A stretch of DNA of 36,059 nt from Clostridia bacterium (GTDB lineage: Bacteria > Bacillota > Clostridia > TANB77 > CAG-508): the NCBI GenBank assembly GCA_022798895.1, contig JAAWNJ010000012.1, positions 1 to 36,059 of the forward strand. Direction: 5' to 3'. This document shows, one piece after another, positions 19,394-28,900 of the stretch (within the stretch, counting starts at the first letter, position 1; every line of letters begins with the position of its first letter). Under the pieces are notes generated by a model. That model searched no databases. It was given only the letters and a program-made list of their open reading frames with translations, and was not told the DNA's origin. The position numbers were made by a program, and so were the translations under genes.

Positions 19394-19828
19394 TTAACTC
19401 AATAACAATAAAATTAAAGCAAAAAAGAGATACTGGTCTTTCACATCCTCTTGATATAAAAAGAAGATAAGACCGATTAATAAAATATCATCATGATAAA
19501 GCTTTATTCCAAAAAGGTTAAAAAGTTCTTCTTCACCTTCTCTATCCTCTTGATGTAAAAAGTTATTTAAAAAACTAAAACCAGTAGGAGCTTTCTTAGT
19601 AGAGCTCTTTTCTTTTGGTCTATCTTTAGAAGAGTTGCAATTTAATTCTCTACGTAAATCAGATGAATTTGTATTTGTAGGTTTAGCATAAGAAGTAGAA
19701 GGACGATACATTTCACTTCTAATAGGTTGTTTTACAATAGATGCTCGTCTAGAATAATAGTGTGGATATTTTCCAAAATTGGGAAAACTAAAAAAAGGAT
19801 AACTATACATCATTTTTCTTTTCACCAC
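19394..19828 (-). CDS. Hypothetical protein with C-terminal hydrophobic segment
   Basis: 144 aa; overlaps the upstream gene's 3' end; C-terminal LYHDDILLIGLIFFLYQEDVKDQYLFFALILLLLS. Confidence 0.6.
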   Translation of the reverse strand: MVKRKMMYSYPFFSFPNFGKYPHYYSRRASIVKQPIRSEMYRPSTSYAKPTNTNSSDLRRELNCNSSKDRPKEKSSTKKAPTGFSFLNNFLHQEDREGEEELFNLFGIKLYHDDILLIGLIFFLYQEDVKDQYLFFALILLLLS

Positions 19829-20213
19829 CTAAAGGATTTAACACTTCAAACACTTTTCCCATGCTAAATAATTTGATATATTGATCTACCTTTTCCTTTC
19901 TACTAGGTTTCAAATATGGCTTCAAAGACCTAAGTAAATTGGCTCTTGGATCATTTTGTTGTCTATTCATAGAATCAACAATTGATTTCATTTTTAACAT
20001 TGTATTTAAATCAATATTAGGCATTTCAAAAGAATTATCAGAATTTCTTTGCTCCTGGCTATCCGTAGTGTTAGATGAGTTTTCTTGTGAAGCAGAAGAG
20101 TTATTTTGTTCAGATGCAAAGTTGTTCATCATAGTTTTTATATTATCAGGTATCTCATTATTCTTTAACATTTCACTCACTTTTTGAATCATTTCTGACA
20201 TATCATCACCCAT
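19803..20213 (-). CDS. Hypothetical low-complexity (Asn/Ser/Gln-rich linker) protein
   Basis: 136 aa, MSEMIQKVSEMLKNNEIPDNIKTMM...MLKMKSIVDSMNRQQNDPRANLLRSLKPYLKPSRKEKVDQYIKL; SD AAGGAG. Confidence 0.7.
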   Translation of the reverse strand: MGDDMSEMIQKVSEMLKNNEIPDNIKTMMNNFASEQNNSSASQENSSNTTDSQEQRNSDNSFEMPNIDLNTMLKMKSIVDSMNRQQNDPRANLLRSLKPYLKPSRKEKVDQYIKLFSMGKVFEVLNPLGGEKKNDV

Positions 20214-20246
20214 AACAACTCTCCTTTCTTCTCAAACTAAAATAAA

Positions 20247-20402
20247 TTACTTGTTTTTATTTAACTCATTCATGATTTTTGCTTTATCTTCATTACTAAG
20301 TACTTGACTAACTTTAGCTAACCCTTGCTCTAACTGCTTTTTGTCCATTTTAGAAAGCATTTCCATTAATTTACCCATATCCATATTATTCATTTGCCCC
20401 AT
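20247..20402 (-). CDS. Small 51-aa hypothetical protein
   Basis: MGQMNNMDMGKLMEMLSKMDKKQLEQGLAKVSQVLSNEDKAKIMNELNKNK; SD AAGGAGG upstream; below ORF-track length cutoff; same strand as following two genes. Confidence 0.7.
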   Translation of the reverse strand: MGQMNNMDMGKLMEMLSKMDKKQLEQGLAKVSQVLSNEDKAKIMNELNKNK

Positions 20403-20687
20403 ATAAAGACCTCCTTGTTTTTTACTTCATTACAGTATATTCAATTTCAAAAAAGATGTGACAGTTTTTTGTAATAAAAACTTAATATTTAGTTCCAAAA
20501 AGGAAAATCCGTAAAGGAATTTCCAATTTTCGACATTTTTGGTAGATTCCTTCCATTGAAAAAAAGAAAGAATGTGCTAAAATAATATAGTATAATCAGT
20601 ATTATAAGATGAAAAAATGGATGTACCAAATGAGAGAAAAAATAATATACATAAAAGGTTGAAATTTGAAAAAAATCCATAAAACCA

Positions 20688-20716
20688 TTGAAAAATGGGC
20701 GAAAAAGTCGTATAAT
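20688..20716 (+). promoter_or_regulatory. Predicted sigmaA-type promoter for the surface-protein pair
   Basis: TTGAAA (20688-20693)-17-TATAAT (20711-20716). Confidence 0.6.
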
Positions 20717-20799
20717 ATATTATAGAGTGCATTATAATTATAAAATAATGCGAGAAAAATAAAAAAATGCTTTAAAAAGGCAAATTTTAGGAGGTTACT

Positions 20800-23700
20800 A
20801 TGAAACTAAAACAAAAATTGATGGCAGCAATTTTAACAGTTATGATGCTAACGAGCTATGTAGCAATATTAACAGATGCAGTTATTGCAGCAGGAATTAA
20901 TTTAGCACAACAGAATAGTAAAACAAATCACACAAATGTTGAATTCAATAGCTACTTCGAAGAAGAAGCACATAGCAAAACTTTTGAAATGGAAGAGGCA
21001 AAACTATATTTAAAATTCAAAGTAAGTAATACAGGCTATCTAAAAAATGGAGTAGTCCAATTTTTAAATGCCAATTTTGAAGTAAATAGTAACAGCTTAA
21101 AACATGATAAAGTACAAAGTAGTAGCAAAGATACTATTTACTTTAAACAAATTAATAATGGTGAGGAAGTAATAGTTGAAGTACCAATTACTATGCTAAA
21201 GGAAGAAAAAGTAGACAACGACTTTTTTAACAAAATGGTGACAACCCGCTTTACAGCAACTTATATGGATGAAAATGGAAAAGAAAAGAATATCGAAAAA
21301 GAAATTTCTAATGAATTAAGTTGGACAGGAAACGCTGAAGTAGAGTTAGCAGGGGAAGTAACCAAGTATTTACCATACCAAGTAGAGAATGAAAAAGGTG
21401 TTATGGTACAAGCAAAAGTAAGAAGTGGATTAAAAGAAAATAACTTACCAGTAAATCAAACAAAATTAGAGGTAAGCTTACCAGAAATAACAATAGCAGA
21501 AGACAAAAATATTAAACCAGAAAGAATTACTGTTATTGCTAATTCAACAGCAGGAACTAATGGAAAAGGTAGTTATGAATTTAATGAAGGAAACTATCAA
21601 TATAATGAAGAAACAGGCAAAATAGAAATTACAGTAGAAAACAAAGAAGAAGATGGAAAAATAGCATGGAATAAAAAGGCAGTAGATGAATACATAGTGA
21701 ATTTCATATTTACAGGTGAAGAAGTATATAATTATGTTTACAATCAATTAGAAAATGCACAAGCAATTACAGGACAAATAGAGGTAAAAGCAGAAATAGA
21801 ACCATACCATAATGAAAAGACAGTTTTAACACAAAGTGGAAAAATTGTTTACAATATTGAAAAGGCAAAAGGTGAATTGATAGATAGTACAATTAGCACA
21901 ATAAGCAAAATGAGCAAAGGCTATATTTATGCAAATTATGCAAAGACAGAAAAAGAAGAAAAGAAAGATACAAGCTATACTGTAAATTACACAGCGCAAG
22001 TTCAAGATAAAACTTTAACAAATGGAATAGAATTTCAAATTGCCACTGAAAAGTATATCGACCAAAACGAAAATGAATATAGTAGTAGATTAAACCAGAA
22101 AGATGGAGTTTATAGTAAAACCATAATTATTTCAGAAGCAATGTTTACAAAAATGTTAGGTGAAGAAGGAAAAATAGAAATCCTTAACAAAGCAGGAGAA
22201 CAATTAGCAGAAGTAACAAAAGCAATAGAAAAAGATAGCAATGGAAATTATGTAATTGACATAACAGAAGCTAAAACAAATGAAATTATCATTAAAACAA
22301 GCAAACCAGTCACAGAGGGAAACATTGAGATAGCAGTAGAAAAGGCAATTGTAGCAAATCAAGAATATAGTAAAGAAGAAATGCAAGCATTCCAAAAAAT
22401 GATACTAGGGCTAACAACTAAATCAGATAATACAGTAATAGAAAAACAAACTCAAATGAATTTAATTGAACCAGTTAGCAAAGCAGAAATTAGTATTGGA
22501 ACACAAAGACTATCTACGATTGTAGAGAATAAAGATGTTGAATTTAGAGTGGTATTAGACACTTCTAGTAATGAAAATGCTTTATATAAAAATCCAACTT
22601 TCCAAATAATATTACCAGAAAACATTGAAACATTAAACATTAAAAGCAGCGACATTTTACTAGATGATGAACTAAAAATAAAAGAAACAAAGGTAGTAGA
22701 ACAAAATGGAAGAAAAGTAATTTTAATTACTTTAACAGGAACACAAACTAAATATATGGATAATGATACTTCAAACAAAGAAGAACAAAGCAATGTGATT
22801 AGTAAAGGGGCTAACATTGTCATCAAAGCAGATATTACATTTAAAAAGTTAACACCAAGTGCAAACTCTAATATTTATTTATATTATACAAATGAAAATA
22901 CAACACTATTTGAGAAGTATTATCAAAAATCAAAAACTAGAAGTATGACAACAGATGTAATGCCAACAGGAATGGCAACAACAGAAGTTGAAATTGTATC
23001 TCCAAATGGAGTAATTGCAGAAAATCATATGTCAGGATTTAAAGCAAATGGAAATATTAGTAATTCATCAGGAGAAAGACAAACTCAAAATATTGATGCA
23101 CATGGAGAAGCAAAAGAAGTAACAATCGGTGGAACAATTGTAAATAACTACGAGAATAGTATTGAAAATGTAGTAATATTAGGAAGAATTCCATTCAGTG
23201 GAAATAAAGCAATAGATGCTACTCAAGAACTTGGAAGTAACTTTACAATGGCAATAAAAGATAAATTAACAACTAGTGGAATTGATAATAGCAAAGTAAG
23301 AGTATATTATAGCACAAATGGAGAAGCAAATAAAAACTTAATGGATACCAATAACAATTGGGTAGAAGAACCAACTAATTTAGCAGAAATTAAAAGTTAT
23401 TTGATTATGATTAGTGGAGAATTAGCAAGAGGAACACAATTTAGCTTTGATTACAAAGTACAATTACCAGCAAATTTAAAATATAATCAAGAAGCATACT
23501 CAAACTATAAAGTATATTATGACAATAAAATGGCAGATGCAACCTTAGGAGAAACAAAGGTTGCAGGTATCATTGGATTAACAACAGGACAAGGACCAGA
23601 ATTACAAGTTAATGTAACTTCTAATAGCAATACAGTAAGAGAAGGACAAATTATTAGAATGACAGCAACTGTAAAAAATATTGGTGGTTTAACAGCGAAA

Positions 23701-25935
23701 AATGCTAGATTAGTAGTTACAGCACCAGAAGGAACTATACACACAGAGATAAAAGAAGGAAGCATTAATTATGAAGAAAGTGAAGATGCTGAGAAAATAA
23801 TTGTATTGGGGGATATTTCTCAAGGGGAAACAACTACAGTAAATTATGAACTAAAAATTAAAAAAGGAAAGAAAATCGTAGAGTCAACTGATGCAGATGG
23901 TAATGTACATAGATTTGAACTTTCAGAATATCCAGGAGATAAAGATATTTCAATAACAGCAAAAATAGTAGCAGATAATTTATCTAATGGAATAACATCT
24001 AATAATTGCACAGTAAGAGTATTAGAAGGTGATTTATCCATTATTACTACTCCAAGATCTGTTGATACTAGAGTAATTAAAATGGGAGATACCGTTAAAT
24101 ACAAGATAGCGGTAGAGAATAATTCTAATAATAAGAATTTAGATAATGTTAAAGTAAATATTAAATTTCCTAAAGGATTTACAATTACAGACTGTTATTA
24201 TGATAAAACGGCTCTATTTTTAGAAAAGAAGAGGGATAACATTACGAAAAATGCTAATAATGCAACTGTTTCCTTAGCGTACTTACACAATGCAAATAAT
24301 TTAGAAGAGGAACATAATGACATACAGGAAAGAATGTATATATTAGTGGAAGCAAAAATGGAAGAACTTTCAGAAGAACATGACATAATTGTAAATGGAG
24401 TAGCAGATGGAATTGAAACGCACTATTCTAATATTAGAACAATAACAACAGGAGCTATTAATCTAAAATTCGAACAAAAAGAATTAAATAATCAATACAT
24501 AAAAGAAGGTAGTAATTATACTTATCAATTTGTACTTGAAAATATAGGAGAAATAGTATCACGTTCAAATAAAATGGAAATGCCAATTCCAGAAGGATTA
24601 AGCTTACAAAAAGCAGAATACATTGAAAAAGGAAAAACAAAAACGAAAAGTGTTACTAAAGATGGAAAGGTAATCATTGATATATTGGAATTAAATCCAG
24701 AAGAAAAGGTAGAAATATTTATCACAGTAAAGGCTAATTTACTTCCAGATAAAAATGATAAAGAAATTATCACAATGGCGACACTGACAGCAGAAGGAAT
24801 TAACCCAATAGAATCGAACAAAGTAAAAGCTATTATTGAATATGATGAAGAAGCACATAAAGAAGAACAAGGTGGAACAAATGAACCATCAAATCCAACA
24901 GGAAGATACAAAATTACAGGAACTGCATGGATAGATGCAAATAGAGATGGTAAAAGAGATGATACAGAAGAAGTATTATCGAATGTACAAGTCGTTCTAT
25001 TATATAAATCTAACAGCCAAATTGTAAAAGACGAAATAACAGGAGCAGAAAAGATTACAACAACAAATAGTAGTGGAAAATATGAATTTTCTAACTTAAA
25101 ACCAGATGAATATTTAGTATTATTCTTATATGATGCAGGAAAATATAGTATTACAGATTACAAAAAAGAGGGAGTAGCAGAAAGCGTTAATTCAGATGCA
25201 ACTAGTATGAAAATTGTATTAAATGGAGAACAAAGACAAGCTGGTGTAAGTAATACCATTAAAATTACAAATAATAATGTTAGAGATATTGATATTGGAC
25301 TATTTGTAGCAGAAAAATTTGATTTAAGATTAGACAAATATATTAGTAAAGTAACTACAACAACACCAAGCAATGGAACTAAAACATATAATTATAATAA
25401 TTCAAAAATAACAAAACGTGAAATTGCAGGTAAAGATGTAGGAAATAGTAGTTTAGTAGTAGAATACAAAATTGTTGCAACAAATGAAGGACAAGTAGAA
25501 GGATATGTTAAGAAAATTATTGATTACTTACCAGATGGTGCAAAATTTAGCAGTGAATTAAATAAAGATTGGTATATAGCAGATAATAATGGAGCAGTGT
25601 ATAATACCGCTTTAGAGAATGAAAAACTTGCCCCAGGAGAAAGTAAAGAAGTAAGACTAGTATTAAGCTTTACAATTAATAACAAAAGTATTGGAAAAAT
25701 GATTAATAACAATGCAGAGATCTATGAAAGCTATAATGAGTTAGGTTTAGAAGACATTGATTCAATTGCAGCCAATAGACTAGAATCAGAAGATGATATG
25801 TCAAGTGCAGATATTATAGTTTCAGTAGCAACTGGTAGAATTATTATTTATACAACTTTTGCATTAGCAGTAATAGCATTACTAGGTTTCGGAGTTTTCG
25901 AAATAAAAAAGCATGTTCTAAATAGAAAAGATTAA
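20800..25935 (+). CDS. Giant secreted surface protein with repeated DUF11/CARDB-like and SdrD_B-like domains, C-terminal TM anchor
   Basis: Signal peptide; VREGQIIRMTATVKNIGGLTAKNARLVVTAPEG, GTAWIDANRDGKRDDTEEVLSNVQVVLLYKSN...SGKYEFSNLKPDEYLVLF; C-terminal IIIYTTFALAVIALLGFGVFEIKKHVLNRKD. Confidence 0.85.
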   Translation: MKLKQKLMAAILTVMMLTSYVAILTDAVIAAGINLAQQNSKTNHTNVEFNSYFEEEAHSKTFEMEEAKLYLKFKVSNTGYLKNGVVQFLNANFEVNSNSLKHDKVQSSSKDTIYFKQINNGEEVIVEVPITMLKEEKVDNDFFNKMVTTRFTATYMDENGKEKNIEKEISNELSWTGNAEVELAGEVTKYLPYQVENEKGVMVQAKVRSGLKENNLPVNQTKLEVSLPEITIAEDKNIKPERITVIANSTAGTNGKGSYEFNEGNYQYNEETGKIEITVENKEEDGKIAWNKKAVDEYIVNFIFTGEEVYNYVYNQLENAQAITGQIEVKAEIEPYHNEKTVLTQSGKIVYNIEKAKGELIDSTISTISKMSKGYIYANYAKTEKEEKKDTSYTVNYTAQVQDKTLTNGIEFQIATEKYIDQNENEYSSRLNQKDGVYSKTIIISEAMFTKMLGEEGKIEILNKAGEQLAEVTKAIEKDSNGNYVIDITEAKTNEIIIKTSKPVTEGNIEIAVEKAIVANQEYSKEEMQAFQKMILGLTTKSDNTVIEKQTQMNLIEPVSKAEISIGTQRLSTIVENKDVEFRVVLDTSSNENALYKNPTFQIILPENIETLNIKSSDILLDDELKIKETKVVEQNGRKVILITLTGTQTKYMDNDTSNKEEQSNVISKGANIVIKADITFKKLTPSANSNIYLYYTNENTTLFEKYYQKSKTRSMTTDVMPTGMATTEVEIVSPNGVIAENHMSGFKANGNISNSSGERQTQNIDAHGEAKEVTIGGTIVNNYENSIENVVILGRIPFSGNKAIDATQELGSNFTMAIKDKLTTSGIDNSKVRVYYSTNGEANKNLMDTNNNWVEEPTNLAEIKSYLIMISGELARGTQFSFDYKVQLPANLKYNQEAYSNYKVYYDNKMADATLGETKVAGIIGLTTGQGPELQVNVTSNSNTVREGQIIRMTATVKNIGGLTAKNARLVVTAPEGTIHTEIKEGSINYEESEDAEKIIVLGDISQGETTTVNYELKIKKGKKIVESTDADGNVHRFELSEYPGDKDISITAKIVADNLSNGITSNNCTVRVLEGDLSIITTPRSVDTRVIKMGDTVKYKIAVENNSNNKNLDNVKVNIKFPKGFTITDCYYDKTALFLEKKRDNITKNANNATVSLAYLHNANNLEEEHNDIQERMYILVEAKMEELSEEHDIIVNGVADGIETHYSNIRTITTGAINLKFEQKELNNQYIKEGSNYTYQFVLENIGEIVSRSNKMEMPIPEGLSLQKAEYIEKGKTKTKSVTKDGKVIIDILELNPEEKVEIFITVKANLLPDKNDKEIITMATLTAEGINPIESNKVKAIIEYDEEAHKEEQGGTNEPSNPTGRYKITGTAWIDANRDGKRDDTEEVLSNVQVVLLYKSNSQIVKDEITGAEKITTTNSSGKYEFSNLKPDEYLVLFLYDAGKYSITDYKKEGVAESVNSDATSMKIVLNGEQRQAGVSNTIKITNNNVRDIDIGLFVAEKFDLRLDKYISKVTTTTPSNGTKTYNYNNSKITKREIAGKDVGNSSLVVEYKIVATNEGQVEGYVKKIIDYLPDGAKFSSELNKDWYIADNNGAVYNTALENEKLAPGESKEVRLVLSFTINNKSIGKMINNNAEIYESYNELGLEDIDSIAANRLESEDDMSSADIIVSVATGRIIIYTTFALAVIALLGFGVFEIKKHVLNRKD

Positions 25936-25953
25936 AGGAAGGGAGGAAAGGAT

Positions 25954-28900
25954 ATGATAAAGGAAAAACGAAAAAGTTATTTATTAGGAATTATCATTTT
26001 GGCTATATTAGCAGTAATAGCCATAGTACCGAATATGATTCTTTCTCTCACTAATGAAATGACGAAGGTTTCAGCAAAAAAGTTAGCAGCAGATAGAAAA
26101 TATGAAATAGAAGAGATTGCAAATAATACTTATACAGAAGCAGATGGGACTCCTTATCTAGAAATTAAGCAGTTTGCTTTTGAACATGGGGAATATGGTA
26201 TAGCACATTATCCAGGAAAGGTATTATATTGTATTCAACACGGTGTTGAATTTAAAGGTAGAGATAAAAAGATAACGCTTGAACAAGTAGCTCCCTATGG
26301 AGATATATATAATCCAGGTAGCTGGATACAACAAAGAATACATATATGTACAAGAGGTCCTCATGGTCCTTTGACTTATAATGGTAAAAGGACATATCCA
26401 GTGTTATGGTGTGTTAACCATCATTATAATGTAGTAACAAGTGACAATTATATACCAGATGCAGGATATATTATCACTTATCCTAGTACAAGTGATGTTA
26501 CACAAGAAAAGCAATATGCCTTATATAATACAGATATAAATACAGGCAAAGAGGAAGCCCCAAATGCAATATATTATGAGGCTGTAGCCTATAGAGAATT
26601 TCATGATCAAACAACAGATTATGGAACAAATGTAGATGAGTCAGATATTAAAATAGAAGATAAAACAGAGTTAAATGAAATAGTAATTAAGGCAGATAAC
26701 AATGAGAAGAGCTTAATAGTAGGACCATTTTCAATTGATTATATTTATGGCTATTATGAAGATAAAAACATTGCCTTTGGAGGAATTTCAGATATGTACC
26801 TTGTTGGATATAACTCACAAGGTGGCATTGTAAAACCAAAGATAGAAATAAAAAAATATATTGATCCAAAAGGAAAAGGATATGAATTAGAATATTTTGA
26901 GCCAAATGAAGAGGATGGATCTTATGTAGATAGAACAAAACAAGTTTATCCAAAAGGAAGATCAGCAGGTGAGGACTTTTTCGAAGTAAAAATAGATAAC
27001 CCAAATGCTGGTTTACCATCAGATGCAGATGAAAGTTCATATGTAGCATATTGTAAGTTGAAAATTGAATTTCAATGGATGACAGTAACTTCAGCAGCTC
27101 TTTGCGAAAAAGAAGCAATCGTATATAGAGTTGAGTGGAAAGTAGAGCCAGTTGATACACATGAACACTGTTATGAAACTTCAGATGGAGAAGAAGTTTG
27201 CTGGACATGTAGTCACTGTAAAGAGTCTTCTACAGTCTTTGAAGACGAGGTTCAAGATCACATAGAGGTGTTAGAAGGTCAAAGAAAATTATTCAAAGCA
27301 ACACTAACAATACCAGATGATGATATTCCAATAGAAGACATAGAAGATATACTAATACCACTTACAATGGACTTAGGTGGAAAAGTTTGGGAAGACATGC
27401 CAGATGGAAAAGAAAGTTTAACAGATGGAAAATATACACAAAATGACAGAGTAATGCCAAATGTAAAAGTTACATTATATGCAGAAGATGGAAAAATAGC
27501 AACACTATTATCTAATTCAAAAAAACCAGGCATTTCAGACCAAGACGTAATGAGTAGAGTAAATCCAACTTATACAGATGAAAAAGGAGATTATTTATTC
27601 AAAGGATTAGACCCATTAAAGAAGTACTATGTACAATTTGAATATAATGGACAAGTATACTTGCCAACAGACTACGAGAAAAATGATGGAGCATATAATC
27701 GAGTTGATTGGTTCTGGACTTCAAAGGGAACAGAAAAAGACAGTGATAGAGATAATTATGACAAAACTTACTCAGAAATAGGATCAAGTCCAGCAAACTA
27801 TCTAGTGCCAAGCGGATCGATGAAGATTGCACCATTAACCAATGGTTATAACGAATCCTTCTCACAATATGATTTAATGGGCTTCAAGATGACAGAAGAC
27901 GGAGACTATGCTCAAGAAACCAGATTAATAGATAGCTTCTACAAAATTGAAGGAGGCAACATTGTAGAGACAAATGAAAATCAAGAAGGAGAAATCTCAA
28001 AAGCAATTAAAGACTTCATAAAGCAGTATAAAAGATCACCAAAAGAAGGCGATATGTTAAATATTTATAAAAAAATCGCTGGTGGTGATGAGGAACTACT
28101 AAGAAAGATGCAGTTTATTGAGGACATCAAAATAAAGTCTTATACAAAGGCAATGAATACTACAAAATATGATTTATATCCAATCTATGATCCTGGTACA
28201 TTTATTATCAACAAAACAAGGAATATGAAATATACAAATGCTGAAGAAGCTAGAAGTTTAAGTTATGATCTGAAAGTAAAAGTAATAGATGGTGTTACTT
28301 ATAAACCAATTTACCCAGGACAATTCTATATTAACCAAGGTTTATGGAGAAGACAAGAAGTAGATTTAGCTTTAAGAAAAGATGTGCTTTATGCAGCAAC
28401 TAGAATTAACGGAAAAACAGAAGTATATGAATACAATAAGAGAGATTTACTTACACCTGAACAAAAAGAAGAATTAAGACAGCTAAGATTAAAATATGAG
28501 CAAAATGGAAGAAGACCAGACGATTATCAGAAATACTTAGACAAAAAAGCAGAATTTGAAAAGGCAAACTTAGAGGGGCAACATGGTGGATATTGGCAAA
28601 TTCAACTAAGAATGAGAGACTACAATAATTACTATACAGGTATTCATACAAGAGAACTTTATGAAGCAGATTATAATTATAGGCAAAATAGTACTAATAA
28701 ATCAGGAAAAGATTTAGAGCTATATGTAACTTATAAAATTACAGTAAGAAATGTTTCACAAAGTATACTAGGTGAAATAACAGAAATTGTAGATTACTAT
28801 GATAGAGACTATATTTACAGAGACGATTTATCTTGGGTAATGTATAAAAATCGTAGTGATAGTAATGATTTAAATGAAATCAACTTTACAGAAGCAGAAT

